DNA of 64,000 nt from Opisthocomus hoazin. Taxonomy: Eukaryota; Chordata; Aves; Opisthocomiformes; Opisthocomidae. Below, piece after piece: positions 14,536 through 23,599 of this stretch (positions are counted from its first letter, which is position 1; every line of letters begins with the position of its first letter). Location of the stretch: NCBI RefSeq assembly GCF_030867145.1, contig NC_134421.1, positions 22,885,979 to 22,949,978 of the forward strand. The letters run 5' to 3'. Position numbers and translations under genes: made by a program. The notes below the pieces were generated by a model. The model was not told the origin of the DNA, did not search any database, and saw nothing but the letters and a program-made list of their open reading frames with translations.

Positions 14536-17500
14536 CTAGAAGGAAAAAAGGCTGTGGTGAATGCAGGCTTTGGAGAGTCTTTGATTCTCCTGATATTTCC
14601 CCCGCCCGGTGAGCGGTCTGGAGGTTACACAAGTAAGCAAAACACAAGACACACGAGCACAACCCATCGCCACTCGTTAGATGTCATCTCCGTTGTTCAT
14701 GGAGTTACTTAACGCTACTCATTTCTACTGCTACATCTGCTACAAGCGCGCAACAATCCAATCAGTTCTACAGCTGAATAGGTAGAAAGGGTGCTGTTTA
14801 TTCTTCAGCCTTTGTGTGAAGTTAATTTTATTACATGGTCAGCTGTTCCTTGGGCTAAAATGATTGCTACAGAACAAAGAGACTCGATATTTAAATGAAT
14901 TATGTCAGATGGTACGTTACATAGTGTAATATTTTGCAGACAAACTAAAAACCAAATTCTTCACAACAAAAGTGATCCCTACTTTCCTCTTAATTACCCA
15001 CCCTAAAACAAGGAAGATCCTGTTTGATGCTTATTAAAGTGACAGCTACCCTTTGGTCAGAGAAAGTTCTACCATTTCATTCCTTTTATCTACTCCCAAA
15101 ACACAATAATTAGGAAGTTTTCTCTGGACAGAGAAAAAAAAAAAAAAAAAGACAAAAAAACAACAACAAAAAATTCTGCCTGTATCAAGTCTCTGGAACT
15201 ATAAAATTAGCAGCTACTAACAGGCATAGTAACATGGACTGGAAAGGAATAACACAAGCTAGAATGCCATTTGTTTCCATTAGCATATCTGAATGTATAT
15301 AGCTCCTCTTTAAGCTCAGTCACGCGTATTTGCACCTCTCTTCCTCCTAGCTCTCTGAGTACAAGGCACACCAAGGTGAACTTTTTACCATTTCAAATGA
15401 AAAACCTCTACTATTCCTAAGTCTGAGGATCATCCCATGAAGTTTTTTTTTTCTGAAAAGCTGTTAAGGAACAGACAATGCATGTTTCCAAGATGTATTG
15501 GGTTATGTCCATTGAGGGTATTTTACATCTTACGCAACTTTAATTAATCACCTGAACCAGTAGCTAACTAGATGGTATGAGAAATTTCTACTCGACATAT
15601 TTTACAAAAAAAAAAAGTTGCAAAGGCTACCAAAGGGGCAGTGTTAAAAAAAAACCCCTTACAAAACAGTCTTCCATTTACACAACACTGCATTTATGCT
15701 TTTACGTAGTAGCTCATGTGCTAACAGCACCGTGTCTGACATGACTTATCCTAGGTTGAATCTGTTCATTAAATTATTCCTGTATTTCCCTTGACCTCCA
15801 AAAGGAGAAAACATTGAAAAGAAAACACTTACTGTCCCACAGGATACCAGCGATGTTTTGTTGTGTAAAACATCTTGCTGAGCTCTTCAATTGTCGGACC
15901 CCTCTTGTTCTTTAGCTCTTTTTCATTCAATCTGGATTTCAAAACTTGATCAAGGGTTTCTTCTGTATTATTCACTGGATCTGGCCGTGGTACGGGCTAT
16001 AAAAACAGTAGTGCATATATTTCCTTCTTCTCCTTTTTTTGAAAAAATCAAAAAGCCAAGGTATATAGATAGTGTTACAATTTACTCTTAACAGCTGAAA
16101 CCGAGGGAATGCAGAAGAATGCCTGTAATTGTAAAGGCTGTTTAGCACTCCCTGCCTGCTCCGAACAAAGCCACATGACTGGAGCAGATGTCTTAGAAAC
16201 ATCTAATTACCCCCCGTGCTACAGCTGATTACCCTACCCCTAAAATCAGCACTGCGCTCATCATTATTGCTGATCTCATCCATACAATCCACTAGATGAA
16301 TCATACGCTTCAGTTCTACCACTACAAAAGTACTCAAATTATTCCAATTTACAAATATATTCATATTGATGATCATCATCATCATCGCTAAAAAAGCTTT
16401 TAGATGATTTCTACCTTGGAGAAGAATGTCACTTCCTAATTGTTTGTGCATCTGCTAAGACCAAGACGTTTGTTCTCGACCTGAAACCCAACTACTAGCA
16501 CAGTTATAAATATTTTTCTTGTTTAGTCTTTTACGCCTCTTTTTCCCCGAAAGACACACAAATTTAAAAATACTAATATGTAACTTGCAGGCAAAGAGTG
16601 CTAAAATATGTTAAGTTTCTAATGGAGAATTTTCACATTGGGTAGTTCAGCAACGTAGCTACCATTTACAGGATTTTACTAGCGCATGAGAACTAGAAAA
16701 GTGTGTACACTAGCAAAAGTTTATCTAGACATACTTTCATCAGTGTAAAGAACATACTGAAAGTACTACTGATAGATAAAAATTCAATATTTAAAGTTTT
16801 TTGTGGAGTTTATGAACCCAGAGGGCTGAACGGTATTTAAAGCTTGAGCTGAAAAGAGCAGCGGCAGCACTTCTTTGTATCTCCTTGCCCAGACTGCAGC
16901 ACCTGTACACAACTACAGCCTGCACTTCAAACACCCTCTTTGGGGAGTACGCTCATAGACCGGCACTAGGTTTCTCTGTAGCGCACAAGCAGCTGAGCGC
17001 CTCATTTAACTCTGTTTGAGTCACTATACACTGTGGTATCTGAGCATTTCTTACTCTGCGACTTTCCCTTAACTAACAACATGGGCCTCCTCACGGCAGC
17101 AGCTACGTTCATCATTCACTTACTTCACAGACGTGCTGATCACGTACTAAAAAGTACCTCAGTATTTCAAATTGAAAAAAGATGCCCTGAAGACTCAAAA
17201 TTCTGAACTATTTATGCCTTTACATGAGTAAGATATATGAACGTATACATTTGGACTTACTTTTGTATGCTCATATGGAATCTCAAGCGAAGGGTGGTAG
17301 CAGACAATCGTCTTCAAATCTGATGTCATTGCAAGTTCCACTTTGCTATAAAAGTAAAAACTTACATTCATAAATATATCCCTTACAATTTTCAGAAATG
17401 CTGAGCAACTGAACAACCCAAGTCCCAAAGAAAACCAGATCTGACTCCACATTTATGAATTCTTAAGAATCTTCTACAAAACACATCCTTATAAAAATAA

Positions 17501-20500
17501 GGCTCACAAATACTTCATCTGAACGTCCTCTTTTTTTTTTTCCCCAGCCATCTTCATGTTTTCTTTTTGGATGGAGAGGGAAAAAAAGGGCTAAAATAAA
17601 GTATTACAGGTAGCCGGAAATATGGGTTGGAAAAAAATCTTTAACACCTTGAATAATTGCCTATAAAACTATAGCAACAGATGTGGATCACGATCTCTAG
17701 GACAACATGCCTCTGTAAGAATGATGGCACCTACAAAAGAAAGAATAGGAAACAAAGCTCTGTTTGAGGTTCCAACTTTTATATTTGGTAACTGATGATG
17801 AACATGATGAACAAAAAGTCCTATTGAGAGGTTCCTTGAGGGAATATGACTTCCTCACCTTCTCAGCTTCTTCTTCCTTCCTCTTCCCATGACACATTAG
17901 CTTCCTAAAACCACGCATGGCACAGATGCTGTACAGAACCACAGAATGGTTTGGGTTGGAAGGGACCTTAAAGACCATCTAGTTCCAACCCCCTGCCATG
18001 GGCAGGGACACCTTCCAATAGACCAGGTCGCTCAAAGCCCCATCCAACCTGGCCTTAATTCGTATTGTCTTTCCTAGTTTCTATACAATTTTCCCATGCA
18101 GCAGCACAAAAACACCTGGACTTTGTCTTAACAACAAGCATCAACGAAAATGACTGCTCTCAGCTACTTCTGCTCTTCCACAAACAAAACTGCAGGTGTA
18201 CTGGGGTCACCACCATGTTTAGAATGACTCCTGCATGATTTTTCATTACGCTTATTTTTTGAAATATTAACATAATCATTATTATGATTGGAAACAGTAC
18301 TTTAGTTAAAACTATTACATATATCCAAAACTGGCAGAAGATGTATTTGATACCATTATATGACAACTTCACGACAGAGAAAGCAGCCCTGGAATAAACG
18401 TCACATGAAAAGCCACACATCAAAGCACATTTAAGTACCAATTGTAGTCTTCAGGGAGAACAGAGTACGTAGATTCACGGCAAGCATGATACACAGCTCC
18501 ATCTACAAAAAAAAAAAACCAACACAAGAACACTAATTTAAAAGCAAGCAGAGCTGTGCCAAATTCAAGAATGTTTACATTATCATTCTGTTCTAAGTCT
18601 TAACTGAGGATTATAACCACATTCAGTTTTAGATTAACAAAACCCAAATATCGTCTAAATAGATGTCCACTTTGCTACACAGATATCTAGTACAACCAAA
18701 AAATACAGTATTTAGGTAGCTATGGCCTACATTAACCTTTCCATTTGTATTGTTTTCCTAAGAAAAATCACAGTATGAAGAAAATACCTATAGATTTCAC
18801 TATCAAAGTATATTCTTTATATATGCAAAGAATATTACCTTGTGAATTACAGGGAAGATCATAATTTCATTCATAGCAATATTTGTTATAAAAATCAAAT
18901 TTGTACTTTGCTGGCGACTGCTATATATGCTATGCAAAACACAGAACTAAAGCGTCTTGGCTGCTGTAACACTAGAGAACTTTACCCCTTTCCCCGGGTT
19001 CCTGTTGCTCCAAGGACAGCAATCACAAGAATTACGAGTAGTAAAGGACAACAGCATCCAGGACTGTACTAAGGGGACTGAGGGAAGGGATTATCTCCCT
19101 CTACTTGGAAGCTGTCAGACTGCCTCTAGATACTATGGCTGGTTTGGGGCCCTTTAATAAAGATAAACTCGCATGAGTTCAGCGAAGGCCCGCCAGGATG
19201 GTCAGGGGCTGCAGCACCAGCCCGGTGGGGAGAGGCTGGGGGAGCGGAGCTGGCTCAGCCTGGAGCAGAGACCTAACAGCAGCCCCAGCGACTACGTATG
19301 AGGGTTGGGGTTACTGAGGAGAGGGAGCCAGTCCGTTCACAGCGGTGCATGGTGGAGGACAGGGAACACCACCCGTAAGTTGAAACAAGAGGCTCTGACT
19401 GCATACGCAAAGAAATGTTTTCCTCATGGGGACAGCCAACCAGCGGGAGTGGGGCCCAGGCAGGTCTGTGCAGTCTCTGTCCTTGGAGATTTCAAAGACC
19501 CAGCTGGACAAAGCCCTGAGCAACCTGGTGTGACTGCAGAGCTGACCAGGCTTTGAGCAGCAGGCTGGACCACAGACCATCTGAAGTCCCTTCCGACTGA
19601 GTTTTCCCATGTTTCCATTCCCATTTTTTCACAGAATCATACAATCATTTAGGTTGGAAAAGACCTTTACAATCTTTAAGTCTGACCATAAGCTTAACAT
19701 AAGGTGTTAAACCCCATACCACAGGCATCTTGTCTCCCACAACCACGTAGGTGTGCACGCCTAAGATGGGCTGGGGAGGTGCCTGTAGCTGACCTGCGCT
19801 GGCAAACCCCCTCCTTCTCTGCCGGAACCTGACACAAACATGGTGTCACGCGTACGTTTCTGAGTCCAGCGAAGCTTCTTCTCCCACTACACTTTTAAGA
19901 ACTGAACTACGATCACAAGAACTAAGTCTTAGCATGTTCTGAGCTTTCTGTTTTCAAACAAGTCATAAAAAGGTCTCAACTTCTTTCTCACACGCTGTTT
20001 TATGTAGACCTTCTTTAGTTTTAACACAGACAGGATTCTTCTTGGCTGTTCATAACGGAGAGGGAGAGCATTCACTGTGTCAACACTGGGAAAGCCAAAA
20101 GAACCAAGAAGAAACTTTTGTGCAGCTAATTTCCTCTCAGAAATATTTTAGATCTAAAACTCTTAAATTTGAATTTAGATATAGCTAATATATTTAAATA
20201 TATATTTGAGATATAAAATTCTTAAATTTAGAACTTCTGTTAGCACTTCCATGCTTTTGCTCTTCCAATTAAACCACTATTAATTATTAAGAAGCTGCGT
20301 TCTGGTAAAATATTACTGGAAGTAGTTCGTATTTCTTCCTAATATTTCTTTCCCCTCTGCGTGCACTAACCTCTAAAATGTAACACACACATTATATTTT
20401 CTCAGTTCCTGTCTTTTCTACCACCTTTACTATCTCCCCTACACCTTTCTATTGACATCTAAAACATGGACAAAAATATCACAAATAATATTGCCTGTTT

Positions 20501-20955
20501 TCACTTGTTCTCTGTTTATGTTAAGTAACAAGATTTTACTGTGACCTTTTCTCACCAACGTTTGTAAGTCTGAAAAAAATAAATTCAAATCTTCAAATAT
20601 AATCAGTGGTAAGTGGGATGACATTTACAAGCTAATTAATAAATTACAGGAGTGTCATACGTGGACTGTGGAAGCTTTAAAAAAAAAAAACAAACAAAAA
20701 CCAAAACCAAATCAAAATATCCTTTAAGTATTAGCAGAGAACATGGAATATCAGACTTGATTCTGTTCAAATAAAATTCACTTCCACGCTTCCACTACTT
20801 TAAACAGTACAGGAAAGAGGCTCTATAAGAACAAATTTTCATATAGAACTTCTACATTTTCATCACTACTTACTCCACAGCGGGGCCTGCTTACAGGTTG
20901 CTGCTGAACGCATCCAAAAGAAGCTGGACCACGCACTTCTAAGTGATGTCGCCAT
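14490..20955 (-). CDS. MRPL42: MRPL42, mitochondrial large ribosomal subunit protein mL42 (five coding exons)
   Basis: Nuclear gene for mL42 (also named MRPS32), a metazoan protein of the mitochondrial 39S ribosomal subunit. I joined five coding exons on the minus strand: 20955-20874, 18502-18439, 17345-17261, 15996-15833 and 14535-14490. All junctions are GT-AG and phases agree. The total is 441 nt, giving 146 aa (human about 142). Family blocks seen include [39 protein letters not shown] and the terminal [10 protein letters not shown]. The first 27 residues are rich in Ser, Ala, Arg and Trp and lack acidic residues, as expected of a mitochondrial targeting peptide. The gene diverges from UBE2N and starts in a CpG island at 22.0-22.9 kb. 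The introns carry several CR1 fragments and a tandem triplication. Exon limits are inferred without transcript data. Confidence 0.96.
15131..15158. repeat. A-rich tract
   Basis: A run of about 18 A followed by GAC and more A, in an MRPL42 intron. It is a simple low-complexity stretch. Confidence 0.8.
15833..15996 (-). CDS. MRPL42: MRPL42 fourth coding exon
   Basis: A 164 bp exon bounded by acceptor TTTTTATAG and donor GTAAGT. It encodes 54 residues from [20 protein letters not shown] to [12 protein letters not shown] plus two bases of a Gln codon. Human mL42 has [20 protein letters not shown] and [12 protein letters not shown] in the same places. Confidence 0.96.
17261..17345 (-). CDS. MRPL42: MRPL42 third coding exon
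   Basis: An 85 bp exon bounded by acceptor CTTTTATAG and donor GTAAGT. It completes a Cys codon and then encodes 28 residues from KVELAMTSD to IPYEHTK, one of the best conserved parts of mL42 (human VELALTSD...[17 protein letters not shown]). It ends in phase 0. Confidence 0.95.
17934..18056 (-). mobile_element. CR1 LINE 3' fragment
   Basis: Starts with an ACAGAACCACAGAATGG octamer-like tail and GGTTGGAAGGGACC, then CCAACCCCCTGCCATGGGCAG and CCCCATCCAACCTGGCC. This is the reverse complement of a CR1 3' end, so the element is on the minus strand and heavily 5'-truncated. It lies in an MRPL42 intron in the same orientation as the gene. Confidence 0.93.
18439..18502 (-). CDS. MRPL42: MRPL42 second coding exon
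   Basis: A 64 bp exon bounded by TTTTGTAG and GTACTT. It reads [19 protein letters not shown] and then YNC across the junctions, matching human NGALY...STYSPLPDDYNC. The donor GTACTT is weaker than those of the other exons. Phases 1 in and 2 out fit both neighbours. Confidence 0.93.
19175..19628 (+). mobile_element. CR1 LINE, truncated and diverged (plus)
   Basis: Sense-strand CR1 remnant. It begins TTCAGCGAAGGCCC, passes through GCTCAGCCTGGAGCAGAGA, and ends with GATTTCAAAGACCCAGCTGGAC, a GAGCAGCAGGCTGGACCA block and CCCTTCCGACTGAG. These are positions typical of the last part of CR1 ORF2 and its 3' UTR. The frame is broken. It lies antisense to MRPL42 in intron 1. Confidence 0.88.
19630..19735 (-). 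mobile_element. CR1 LINE 3' fragment abutting the preceding CR1
   Basis: Begins CACAGAATCATACAATCATT, then AGGTTGGAAAAGACCTTTA, the 3' end of a CR1-F/C-like subfamily in reverse complement. The match fades near 19735. It meets the plus-strand CR1 tail to tail within a few bases. Confidence 0.88.
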
Positions 20956-20956
20956 G
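20874..20956 (-). CDS. MRPL42: MRPL42 first coding exon
   Basis: Encodes residues 1-27 plus the first base of codon 28. The start codon is at 20955-20953. Splice donor GTAAGT follows directly (20873-20868). A pyrimidine-rich acceptor ending GCTGCCAG lies one base before the ATG, so almost all of the 5' UTR should come from an upstream exon. A second possible acceptor (TTTTGCCCAG) lies slightly upstream. This N-terminal part differs from the human protein, as is usual for targeting peptides. Confidence 0.9.
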
Positions 20957-21316
20957 CTGGCAGCAAAAAGAAAACCAGTCCTGGGCAAAATGGAATTCAG
21001 ACAGATATCGTATCCTTTATTTCTGCAGAACACCCTCTGAAAGAAATCAGTTTCATAACTGTTCAGGGTACAAAAGACCAACAATTCAGTTTCTTGAATA
21101 TCTTCAGGATAAATAAAATTTGTGCAGCATATTCCCCATTATTTGTCAGCTGTTTAGAAATCCTTATTATTTAAGATACCGGCACCTGCCTCCTTAATAA
21201 TCAAATGTGGTACAAGACTTTATTTACTGAGAGGTACTCTTTGAAGGTACATCATCAGCTTTAAACAAAGTTTCCAAGCTTGGGTCTTCTCACAGTTTTT
21301 CTACTGGTACTCACCT

Positions 21317-21712
21317 GCTAAAGTTTTACATCCTTCCTTCTGTGCACCGCACAGAACCATTCCTGAAACATGCTTTTCTTGTTCACGAGGTAAATATCAC
21401 TGCCCAGTATAAAACCAGAAGTACTTCTAAATAACACTTGCTGTAGTTGCTAAAGTTTTACATCCTTCCTTCTGTGCACCGCACAGAACCATTCCTGAAA
21501 CATGCTTTTCTTGTTCACGAGGTAAATATCACTGCCCAGTATAAAACCAGAAGTACTTCTAAATAACACTTGCTGTAGTTGCTAAAGTTTTACATCCTTC
21601 CTTCTGTGCACCGCACAGAACCATTCCTGAAACATGCTTTTCTTGTTCACGAGGTAAATATCACTGCCCAGTATAAAACCAGAAGTACTTCTAAATAACA
21701 CTTGCTGTAGTT
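21317..21712 (-). repeat. Three exact 132 bp tandem copies
   Basis: Units start at 21317, 21449 and 21581 (GCTAAAGTTTTACATCC) and end with CACTTGCTGTAGTT. By eye the three copies are identical over all 132 bp, and the array is exactly 396 bp. The period is a multiple of three. On the minus strand each unit keeps one frame open for more than 40 codons, ending in TAG, and the last unit is followed by AG and a GTGAGT splice donor. The array is in MRPL42 intron 1, between the CpG island and the first coding exon. I do not recognise the unit as a known transposon. Confidence 0.95.
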
Positions 21713-22194
21713 AACAAACTGTCTAGATGCATTTGGTTTCATCCACCTCAAAAGCAATACACCTAAAAGCTATGAAACGCCATTTAGAATACCTTAAATA
21801 TTAACCCACATTTCACAGAAGCAGAAAGACACATATAAACATCTCAAGTTTTCGTTGTCTATAGAAAAAAAACCAAATTTGCTTCGAGGAGAAACTCATA
21901 ATGATGCTTAAAAACCATAACTAGAAATGGTTCAGAGACATATTCACAAAGAAATAAAAGACAAAGAAACAAGACCTCTTTAAAACTGCTTTGTATTTAG
22001 TGCCTCACAGCATCACCGGGACCGTGCATTCTCCGATTTTGAGAGAGAATTCTTCATCCCCCTCCCTGCCTGGAACAAGCGCTGCTGAAGTCCGAGCCCG
22101 CTCACGCCGCACCCCCGGAGCTGCTCACACCGTGGCCTCTGCCAGCCCGGGAGCCAACGGGGCGTGCGGAGCGCGGCAGGCCCGGCACGGCGGG

Positions 22195-22266
22195 CACAGG
22201 GCCGGGGGCCCGGGCCGGGCCCAAACGCCGCACAGGGCCGGGGGCCCAGGCCGGGCCGCTCCCGGC
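22195..22266. repeat. 36 bp GC-rich tandem duplication
   Basis: Two copies beginning CACAGGGCCGGGGGCCC at 22195 and 22231, with a period of 36 bp and a single visible difference in the core. It lies inside the MRPL42 CpG island and inflates spurious GC-rich open frames there. Confidence 0.8.
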
Positions 22267-22307
22267 CTCGCCTCGGGGACCGCGGCAGCGCAAAGCGGGA
22301 CACTCCG

Positions 22308-22325
22308 CCCCCCCCCCCCCCCCCC
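22308..22325. repeat. Poly-C run of 18
   Basis: Uninterrupted run of C on plus (G on minus) inside the MRPL42 CpG island. It is likely to be length-variable and prone to sequencing error. Confidence 0.9.
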
Positions 22326-23270
22326 TTCCGTTCCACAAGGAAACGCCTTCAGATCCGTCAGCAAGGCGCACGAGGCCGGACGTTTCTATTATTAAAGAAA
22401 ATATTCAGCTTTAACAAAAAGCGCTGGTTACTCCGTCACTGCAAGCAAAGGCGCACTGGCTACAGACACCTGCCCGTACCTGACCGCCGCGGCCCGCTGG
22501 CCCCCAGCGCCCTTCCGCTTCCGGCGGCGGCTGGCCCCGCGGCACGACGGGAGGGCGGCCCCGGCCCCGGCCCCGGCGCGGTTGGGCCTGTGGCGGCAGC
22601 GGGCCCCCTTTGGGTGGGCTGGGGGGTTCGGGGGGCGGCGGGGCCACTGGGGAGGACCTGCTGCTCCCGCACCTGAACGGCGCCGGCGCCGGCAGCTTAC
22701 ACGGGCCCCTGAAGCGCCTGTAGGTGGCCTCGGCCGAGTGCGCCTCCGTTCCTTCCACCGAGTGCTGCCCGGGAGAACCTTGATCAGTGCCTCTTGCGGA
22801 GGCCGCAGCCTCTCCCCGCTGGCTTCCGGCCGCTGCGCCTTTCCTGGCCCTTGGCTGTGGGACAGCGGTTGTGTGCGGTCGTGGTCAGAAGCCTCACACT
22901 TTCAGCAGGGTCTAACTTTGTTCTGTAGCTGCAGAGTTGTAGTTACACCAGAATCTGCCAGAAGTGAAGCAGCAGTGTCGCCAACAATCGCTAGTCAAGG
23001 GCTGATCATTCCCACTGGCAGTGGCAAAGGTTTCTTTGGGAATGTTTTTCCTGAAAGATGGAAGACTTCCATTCCAGGCCTTCCTGCAATGTCAGACTCA
23101 GCCATAGAGAGAGGGGGCACACGCAGGCCAAAGCCTTCTACGTACTCCTTGGAGAGATGCAACCAAGGTGGGAGGTCACATCTCCGCTACAAGACTCCTC
23201 CACGCTTGTGGAGAGCAGCTCTCTCCATCATTCCCATCAAGTTTCTGCATGCAGCTGCAGAGGGGTGTGA

Positions 23271-23575
23271 TCTCACAGAATCACAGAATGTTCGGGGTTG
23301 GAAGGGACCTCTGTGGGTCATCTAGTCCAACCCCCCTGCCAAAGCAGGGTCACCTACAGCAGGCTGCACAGGGCCTTGTCCAGGCGGGTCTTGAATATCT
23401 CCAGAGAAGGAGACTCCACCACCTCCCTGGGCAGCCTGTTCCAGTGCTCTGTCACCCTCAGAGGGAAGAAGTTCTTCCTCATGTTCAGATGGAACTTCGT
23501 ATGCTTCAGTTTGTGCCCGTTGCCCCTTGTCCTGTCGTTGGGCACCACTGATCTGGGCTCAAGCACCAGACAGAA
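23271..23575 (-). mobile_element. CR1 LINE 3' fragment with ORF2 C-terminus
   Basis: Begins CACAGAATCACAGAATG then GGTTGGAAGGGACC. On the minus strand a frame reads [13 protein letters not shown], then [20 protein letters not shown], then FKTRLDKAL. These are hallmark residues of the C-terminus of CR1 ORF2 (reverse transcriptase protein). The element is 5'-truncated before the RT catalytic motifs and cannot be active. Confidence 0.96.
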
Positions 23576-23599
23576 ACAACACAGTTCTGCATGTCTTCT

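Larger units (their letters stand above)
22000..22900. promoter_or_regulatory. MRPL42: CpG island, MRPL42 promoter
   Basis: GC- and CpG-rich block upstream of the first MRPL42 coding exon, with no TATA box seen. On the minus strand GCCGGAAGCGGAAGGGC (22510-22524) gives two adjacent ETS/GABP (NRF-2) type GGAA motifs. GGTCAG followed by donor GTACGG at 22480/22479 suggests a short non-coding first exon. The block also contains an 18-C run and a 36 bp duplication. The start site itself cannot be fixed from sequence. Confidence 0.8.
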
